13,052 nt of DNA from Deltaproteobacteria bacterium. GTDB taxonomy: Bacteria > Desulfobacterota > BSN033 > UBA1163. The DNA lies in contig VGSD01000025.1 in the NCBI GenBank assembly GCA_016875155.1, positions 1 through 13,052 on the forward strand. Reading direction: 5' to 3'. Of the stretch, positions 8,881 to 13,052 are shown in pieces (the first letter of the stretch is position 1; each line of letters starts with the position of its first letter). The notes under the pieces are model-generated. The model saw only the letters and a list, made by a program, of their open reading frames with translations, searched no databases and was not told the origin of the DNA. The position numbers were made by a program, and so were the translations under genes.

Positions 8881-9048
8881 TACAACGGCATTGGGGGAGC
8901 ATTGGGTCCCTGGCTTGGAGGATATCTATACGGTAACAGCGGAAGCTCCATGGTTGCATTTATAATATGTATTCCTGTTCTCATCCTTGCCTGTATTTTC
9001 TTTTGGATAGCCGGTCGAAAGAATCTATCCTCTGGAAGAAGCGAATAG
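8881..9048 (+). pseudogene. MFS transporter, C-terminal fragment
   Basis: The frame opens YNGIGGALGPWLGGYLYGNS, continues with a single hydrophobic segment (MVAFIICIPVLILACIFFWI) and a basic tail, and stops at TAG 9046-9048. The 'GxxGxxLGPxxGGYxxD-x-xGS' pattern before the last transmembrane helix is typical of MFS carriers. The 5' part is absent: a stop codon lies in frame at 8863-8865 and the PrpF fragment precedes. Its sequence differs from the other MFS genes here, so it is the tail of a separate transporter. It lies 39 nt upstream of the intact MFS gene. Confidence 0.7.
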
Positions 9049-9087
9049 CCGGTTTTATCCAATCGTGGGATTTGAAGGTGAAGATCT

Positions 9088-10335
9088 GTGGGTGAACGGC
9101 TACCCATCAAATGGATCACACGAAGATCCTCCACAGAATCTTACAAATGGGTCATCCTCGGGTTGATTACTTCAATCCATGCGATGAATGCCTACTCGGG
9201 TCAAACCGTCCAGCCTCTTGCTCCATTTCTTCAGTCTGAGCTTCACCTCAAACATTTCCAAATCGGTATGTTAACTTCTATCTTTTTTTTAGGGGCTTTT
9301 TTCCTCTCTATTCCCATGGGATGGTTAGTGGATCGTGTTGGAGTCTATTGGACAATGGCAGTTGGACAGCTGATTGTTGGGTTATTTATTCTTTTTATTT
9401 CTTTTGCTTACTCTTTTTCAATCGTCTGTGGATTGTTGCTTTTGGCTGGCATGGGGCATGCTGCCATCAACCCGGCTACAGGAAAAGCCGTAATGTCTTG
9501 GTTTTCCATGAGGGGAAGGGCCACAGCAATGGGAATTAAACAAACAGGAATTCCCATAGGAGGTGTATTGGCTGCAGCCACATTACCTATTATGGCTATC
9601 TCCCTGAGCTGGAGAAAAGCATTCATAATATCGGGAGCGATCTCTCTCCTCTCCAGTCTATTTTGCCTTTTATTTTATCGAGAATCCCAACTGGAAAAAA
9701 ATCATAAAAAGCTCCAATCCTTCCCCATTTCCTCATTATGGAAGATATTAAAAGACCGAAATTTAATGATATTAAGTTGTTTGATGATCGTTTTTATGGG
9801 TCTTCAAATATCTCTTCAAACTTACCTCGTTCTGTTTTGTAAAGAAAGACTACTTTTCTCTGTGGTTACTGCGGGCTATTTTTTGTCCCTCGCCAATATG
9901 GGAGGCGTAATTGGAAGGCTCACATGGGGGCCTATGAGTGATTTTTTCTTCGGAGGCAGAAGAAAAATGGTTCTAACCATTATCGGGACTCTTTCCTCGA
10001 TCATTTGTTTGTTTTTTGCCCTCTTATCTGCTCGATTTCCAATCTGGTCGATTGTGGTTTTAGTCTTTCTCTTTGGGTTTTGTGCCATTGGATGGAATGG
10101 AGTATATCTCACCTTGGTAGCTGAACTTGCCGGGGGAGATCAAGCTGGGTTCACTACAGGAATCAGTCTCTCCATTGCATGGTTTGGTATCTTTTTTGGG
10201 CCTCCATTCTTTGGGTATATTGTGGATCAAACTCAATCCTATTCATATTCATGGTTCATTTTTTCTTTTATGGTTGGATTGGCTACCCTTTTTATTGGTT
10301 TGATTCATGAACCCATCCGGAATCAAAGGGGGTAA
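9088..10335 (+). CDS. Major facilitator superfamily transporter, intact
   Basis: The 415-residue protein is full length for a 12-helix MFS carrier of the inner membrane. After a short cytoplasmic N-terminus, helix 1 begins near residue 20. Helices 2-3 flank the motif-A-like loop GWLVDRVGVY (about residue 78-87), and the second half repeats it as GRLTWGPMSDFFFGGRRK (about 275-292), followed by GFCAIGWNGVYLTLVAELAG and a final helix ending near residue 405. The start is GTG 9088, with AAGGTG (9075-9080) 7 nt upstream. The protein is paralogous to the broken minus-strand gene at 10626-12489. Its substrate is unknown; close position to MmgE/PrpD and PrpF relics suggests an organic acid, which is inference only. 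Confidence 0.87.
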   Translation: MGERLPIKWITRRSSTESYKWVILGLITSIHAMNAYSGQTVQPLAPFLQSELHLKHFQIGMLTSIFFLGAFFLSIPMGWLVDRVGVYWTMAVGQLIVGLFILFISFAYSFSIVCGLLLLAGMGHAAINPATGKAVMSWFSMRGRATAMGIKQTGIPIGGVLAAATLPIMAISLSWRKAFIISGAISLLSSLFCLLFYRESQLEKNHKKLQSFPISSLWKILKDRNLMILSCLMIVFMGLQISLQTYLVLFCKERLLFSVVTAGYFLSLANMGGVIGRLTWGPMSDFFFGGRRKMVLTIIGTLSSIICLFFALLSARFPIWSIVVLVFLFGFCAIGWNGVYLTLVAELAGGDQAGFTTGISLSIAWFGIFFGPPFFGYIVDQTQSYSYSWFIFSFMVGLATLFIGLIHEPIRNQRG

Positions 10336-10625
10336 TAACAAAAAAGTGAGAGACCCAAAATTGTGGAGATGATAAAGAAAGTTAGGATGGAAGCCGATCC
10401 AGCCCTATCTCCAGATAAATAACCAGGAGCAGCAACCGTGGTCTTTTTGAGGTTAAAGGGCGGGACCATTCTAAGCCGAACGGTATATCAACCCCAAAGG
10501 GGCTCAAAGTCCTCTATTTAACTTTCAACAAAGCGACGAAACAACTTTATGGCCGAATCGGGAATGCTTTAAACTACCCCACTTTAAAAAAAACAGCCTG
10601 ATTTTCCGCTCAATTGGGGTGATAC
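10336..10625. other. Intergenic stretch with an unassigned relic frame
   Basis: No full gene is present between the intact MFS gene and the convergent MFS pseudogene. A plus-strand frame of about 55 codons, ending at a TGA near 10600, has protein-like composition (GLFEVKGRDHSKPNGISTPK, then GLKVLYLTFNKATKQLYGRI). I do not recognise its family. No hairpin with a T-tract was seen between the two convergent genes. Confidence 0.3.
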
Positions 10626-10933
10626 TTATATTTTTTCCCTAACCATACTGATTAATATAAATGCCACAGCCATTGCTACACACAAAAAGTACCAGGCCAT
10701 ACTATATGAGCTGGTTACATCAATTATTTTCCCAAAAAGGAGAGGACCCAGAAGATTCCCAGTAAAAACAATCGTCATACTTAACCCGACTGTTCTTCCA
10801 ATCATTTCTTTATCAGGTAATTCTCCAATAAATGCATGGTAAACTCCGTTCCAACCAATTGCTGAGAAACCAAAAAGAAATAGAACAAAGAAGAGTAGAA
10901 CTAACGGCAATGGAATATTGAGTCCTAAAATTA
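10626..10933 (-). pseudogene. MFS transporter pseudogene, 3' segment (C-terminal helices), cut by IS630
   Basis: The minus-strand frame reads IILGLNIPLPLVLLFFVLFL, then FGFSAIGWNGVYHAFIGELP, ending ISMVREKI with TAA at 10628-10626. It aligns with the last three helices of the intact transporter at 9088-10335 (FGFCAIGWNGVYLTLVAELA). The frame is open up to the IS boundary but has no start of its own. The segment continues, colinear to the residue, from the other half at 12076-12438: counting from the shared Lys of GxRK to the GF of FLFGF gives 39 residues in both proteins when the IS is ignored. Removing the IS and one TA would leave a one-base frame error, so a small indel also exists. Confidence 0.85.
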
Positions 10934-10944
10934 TAGCGAACGTC

Positions 10945-11986
10945 TTAAATAAAGTGACATAGTGACATTATCTTTTTGGGCTTCCAAGTTCGGGAGCGCT
11001 TAAAAACTGAGGACACCAATTCTTCAAATGTCTCATAATAGGTATCCGTTGTTTCCTCATATCGCATGGTTCGCCACAGCATCTCTTGGGGGTTGAGCTC
11101 GGGATGATACTTGGGAATGTAGTTTATTGCCAATCGCCTATGATAGGAAAGAAATTCCGTAATCCGTTTCCCCTTATGCCAACGGGCTTGATCCACCCAG
11201 AGATCAATCACCACTTGTTGATAACGAAGAAGGATACTCTTAAGCATCGCAAGAAACCCGTCGGTATTGCCTTTTTCTTGACGCACCATCCCATGAGTGC
11301 CCGCAAGGGGATTGACCCATCCAAAGACATTCAGCCTTTTGTGATGCTGGCTCTTTGTCAAGATCAAAGGTTGCTTTCCTTTCTTCACCCAAATCCTTCC
11401 CAGCTTGGGATGAAGACAAAACCCCGCTTCGTCAGAAAAAAGGAGAAGTCGTTTTCCCTTACTTCTCTTGGTCGTCAGGAGTTTTTTTTACGGTCTTCCG
11501 AAATTCCTCCACCCCTTCGGTTGTGGCTTGAGCATAACGGTAAATCGGTTGCCGCAAAGAAAACCCCAATCGACGAATCCATCGCTGAGATTGACGCACC
11601 TTCAATCGAATCCCGTGAATCCGTTCAAGATACTCTACGACCACCACCCCATCCCACCGGTTTCGCTTCAAGCCCAATGTCCGGGGGCTCTTTTCTAAGT
11701 CCTTCTCCAAAGCCCTCTGTATCTTTTCGTCAAGACGGCAAGGACGCCCCGGTTGTTTCCTCGCCTCTACCGCCAAGATTCCCTTCTCATTTACTCCTTG
11801 GATCCATCTCACGACGCTCCAGCGGGTTAGGCCAAAGAGGCTGGCAATCTGGGATGATTTCCAGCCTTCGAAAAGGAGAAGCAGGGCAGCAATACGTATC
11901 CCAATCCAGGCCCCCGGTATCTTCTCTGCCATCTCTAATAGGGCTTCTCGGGTCACAGTTTTGTTTGTTATTGTCAATGCTTTCAT
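10945..11986 (-). CDS. IS630-family transposase, two frames joined at an A8 run (frameshift or slippage)
   Basis: The first frame (11986-11459, 175 aa) starts MKALTITNKTVTREALLEMA and carries the helix-turn-helix (SSQIASLFGLTRWSVVRWIQ) and linker. The second frame, open from about 11475 to the stop at 10945, carries the DDE_3 catalytic domain: Asp in LLLFSDEAGF, Asp in LWVDQARWHKGKRI and Glu in YHPELNPQEMLW, so the DDE triad is complete. The two frames differ by one base and overlap at a run of eight A residues (minus strand; 11482-11489). With seven A residues the reading would be continuous, 346 aa, the normal family length. GGAGG lies 6 nt before ATG 11986. The last codons lie inside the terminal repeat. 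The change may be an inactivating indel or a slippage site that keeps the enzyme expressible. Confidence 0.85.
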
Positions 11987-12026
11987 GGCATCCCTCCCGA
12001 AAGTATTTGAACATCTTTCGAAAGGT

Positions 12027-12055
12027 ATTATACATAAAACCCAATTTTATGTCTA
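12027..12055 (-). promoter_or_regulatory. Transposase promoter (TAGACA - 17 nt - TATAAT) overlapping a hairpin
   Basis: On the minus strand a -35 box TAGACA (12055-12050) and a perfect -10 box TATAAT (12032-12027) are separated by 17 nt, about 40 nt upstream of the transposase start. The spacer contains an 8-bp perfect palindrome, ACATAAAA (12032-12039) and TTTTATGT (12045-12052), that may be a transposase- or host-factor site. Confidence 0.65.
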
Positions 12056-12075
12056 CTTATTTATGACGTTCACTA

Positions 12076-12438
12076 TAGAGATGATAAAAACATTAACGAT
12101 ATGATCAATTTCAAGACTTCTTTCCTAGATCCTTTGAATAACCAATTACTCATTAATCCCCAGAAAATTCTACCACAGATACCTCCAATATTGATCGTAG
12201 TCAAACAGAGTGTGGCAGGTAAAAGATCAAACTTCTTAACATCTCTTAAATAAAAAATGATATAAGTGATCAGTGCAATTTGAACTAAAGAGCAAAAGGC
12301 ACCACCGAAGCTAAGGATCATTGTATTCTTATTGTGAAATGTTTTGTCTAACGTTGTTTTGGGGGTGTTATTTGCGCTCGAATTAACCAGGGAGACCTTT
12401 TCTTGGGGCTGGTTATAGAAAATTTGCAATACCGTCAC
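12076..12438 (-). pseudogene. MFS transporter pseudogene, 5'-proximal surviving segment (helices 7-8 region)
   Basis: The minus-strand frame contains the central loop and following helices of an MFS carrier: VTVLQIFYNQPQEK, then LSFGGAFCSLVQIALITYII and GGICGRIFWGLMSNWLFKGS. It aligns with the intact paralogue from FCLLFYRESQLEK (end of helix 6) to VIGRLTWGPMSDFFFGGRRK. The first six helices are missing. Its N-terminus is joined, in frame, to 17 residues of a DruA-like transposon protein (12439-12489), and its 3' end is cut by the IS630 element; the stop codon TAG arises from the TA target and the first IS base. It cannot make a working transporter. Confidence 0.82.
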
Positions 12439-12489
12439 TTTGATTCGGGCGATTACCTCCCGACCGAAATCGCGACCGCATACCCGCAT
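12439..12489 (-). pseudogene. DUF4338/DruA-like transposon protein, first 17 codons
   Basis: The minus-strand frame starts MRVCGRDFGREVIARIK, which matches the characteristic start of DUF4338 (DruA-like, often transposon-borne) proteins, 'M-K/R-V-C-G-R-x-F-x-x-E-x-I-x-x-I'. After that the frame changes without interruption into an MFS carrier sequence. AAAGGAGG lies directly upstream (12498-12491) but only one base from the ATG, closer than usual. The assignment rests on a short match and memory of the family. Confidence 0.55.
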
Positions 12490-12499
12490 ACCTCCTTTA

Positions 12500-12555
12500 T
12501 AACACCACTAACCCCCAGTGTTAAGTATGTCCACAACCAGGGTTTTGCCGGGGGA
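12500..12555 (-). repeat. Leader/end of the DruA-like element with copy 2 of the 32-nt repeat
   Basis: Copy 2 of the 32-nt repeat occupies 12524-12555 (25 of 32 identical to 3837-3868, 15 of 15 at the left). Next to it, TAACAC (12500-12505) and GTGTTA (12518-12523) form a short inverted repeat between the repeat and the DruA-like start. Together they look like the outer end and leader of the transposon to which the 17-codon fragment belonged. No gene is seen in 12556-12621. Confidence 0.45.
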
Positions 12556-12621
12556 TAAGTGACTTGAAGTCGATGACATGAGCTCCAGCATTTTTCATGC
12601 GAAAAGAGGGAGAGGGGAAAA

Positions 12622-13052
12622 TTATTTTTGACGAACTGGCCTGTCACATCGAGGGCACTTTAGGGAGTACCAGTAGAGTATTTTTTCGCAGTTTGGACAT
12701 TCCGCTTCTCTTTTCTGTTCTTTTATCCATTCCTCGGTTCCATGGGTTTTCATAAATTGGAGATTTTCAACCACCCTTCTGTGGTGCCAAATTCCGTTCA
12801 CCACATGAATTTTGGAAAAATCCTCTAATCGCTGGCAAGGGAAACCCCGACATTGGAAGCACCAAGTTACTTTCTTCTCCCCGGCGCAACGACGGAACCC
12901 GTGGCGGCAGTCGCGACAAGTGGGGTAGACATTGTCGGAAAGGCATCCGTCGCAACGGATATCTTCAATCGGAACCTTATCGGATACTGCCATCTTCTGC
13001 AATTCATTCAAATCCTGATCCTGATAGGCCAAGTATTTGGGGCAGGTCCCGC
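12622..13052 (-). CDS. DUF3795-type cysteine-rich zinc-binding protein, 5' end cut by the window
   Basis: The minus-strand frame is open to the right edge and ends at TAA 12624-12622. Although a TTG at 13032-13030 could be read as a start, the codons before it spell GTCPKYL directly upstream of AYQDQDL, and the family begins with such a 'C-G-x-C-x-x-Y' motif, so the real start lies beyond the window. Cysteine clusters follow: CDGCLSDNVYPTCRDC, then WCFQCRGFPC, and a C-terminal zinc ribbon (CPNC...CPRC) near the stop. Proteins of this type are common in anaerobic deltaproteobacteria and archaea and have no established role. It is probably cytoplasmic, as no signal or membrane segment is visible. 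Confidence 0.78.
   Translation of the reverse strand, partial: GTCPKYLAYQDQDLNELQKMAVSDKVPIEDIRCDGCLSDNVYPTCRDCRHGFRRCAGEKKVTWCFQCRGFPCQRLEDFSKIHVVNGIWHHRRVVENLQFMKTHGTEEWIKEQKREAECPNCEKILYWYSLKCPRCDRPVRQK

Larger units (their letters stand above)
10934..12075 (-). mobile_element. Complete IS630-family insertion sequence with terminal inverted repeats and TA target duplication
   Basis: The element (10936-12073 plus flanking TA dinucleotides at 10934-10935 and 12074-12075) has imperfect terminal repeats: including the TA, the two ends match in 23 of 28 positions. TA duplication is the hallmark of the IS630/Tc1-mariner group. It encodes one transposase on the minus strand, split by a frame change. 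It is inserted in the second half of an MFS gene. A subterminal direct repeat GTGACATA/GTGACATT lies inside the left end. A decayed solo end of a close relative lies at 5965-6008. Size (about 1.14 kb) is normal for the family. Confidence 0.9.

Noticed and set aside
11086..12066. Long 326-codon plus-strand open frame
   Set aside because: It lies antisense to the IS630 transposase, has a proline/serine-rich low-quality composition and no recognisable domain, while the minus strand has clear transposase motifs.

Overview
The window looks like a piece of an anaerobic, probably deltaproteobacterial (Desulfobacterota-type) chromosome. That is an inference from gene content, not a marker-based call: a TAXI-type TRAP transporter tail, MmgE/PrpD and LeuCD-type lyases, a FadH-like flavoenzyme, a DUF3795 zinc protein and IS630 elements, in moderately AT-rich DNA with spaced, mostly independent genes. 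No rRNA, tRNA or CRISPR array was seen.

Layout. Positions 1-3576 hold a same-strand catabolic block: the 3' end of a TAXI TRAP solute-binding protein, an MmgE/PrpD-family lyase, and the large and small subunits of a LeuCD/aconitase-family hydro-lyase. Positions 3577-3917 are mobile-element debris (5' fragment of an IS630 transposase cut at a short repeat). Positions 3918-5960 encode a full-length 2,4-dienoyl-CoA reductase (FadH-like) enzyme. Positions 5961-6645 are decayed DNA with a solo IS end and a relic MFS tail. Positions 6646-8004 encode a COG4091-type oxidoreductase (Rossmann plus SAF domain). Positions 8005-9087 hold a palindromic mobile repeat and then, in order, fragments of a second MmgE/PrpD gene, a PrpF gene and an MFS gene, which look like the remains of an operon. 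Positions 9088-10335 encode an intact MFS transporter. Positions 10336-12530 hold a second, minus-strand MFS gene that has been destroyed twice: its first half is replaced by the start of a DruA-like (DUF4338) transposon gene, and its second half is split by a complete IS630-family element (10936-12073). The right edge holds a minus-strand DUF3795 gene that runs off the window.

How the genes may work together. The left block reads as uptake of an organic acid (TAXI SBP) followed by dehydration/hydration or isomerisation of a branched di- or tricarboxylate (MmgE/PrpD plus LeuCD-type hydro-lyase). The relics of a second MmgE/PrpD and a PrpF-type isomerase next to MFS carriers suggest that the region once carried a larger or duplicated carboxylate module that is now being eroded by IS activity. 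The substrate cannot be read from sequence.

The points most worth checking are the IS630 transposase whose reading frame is broken exactly at a run of eight A residues (a candidate transcriptional-slippage site), the layered destruction of the MFS paralogue, and a 32-nt repeat that marks two different mobile-element junctions. I did not find a clearly new defence or genetic system.
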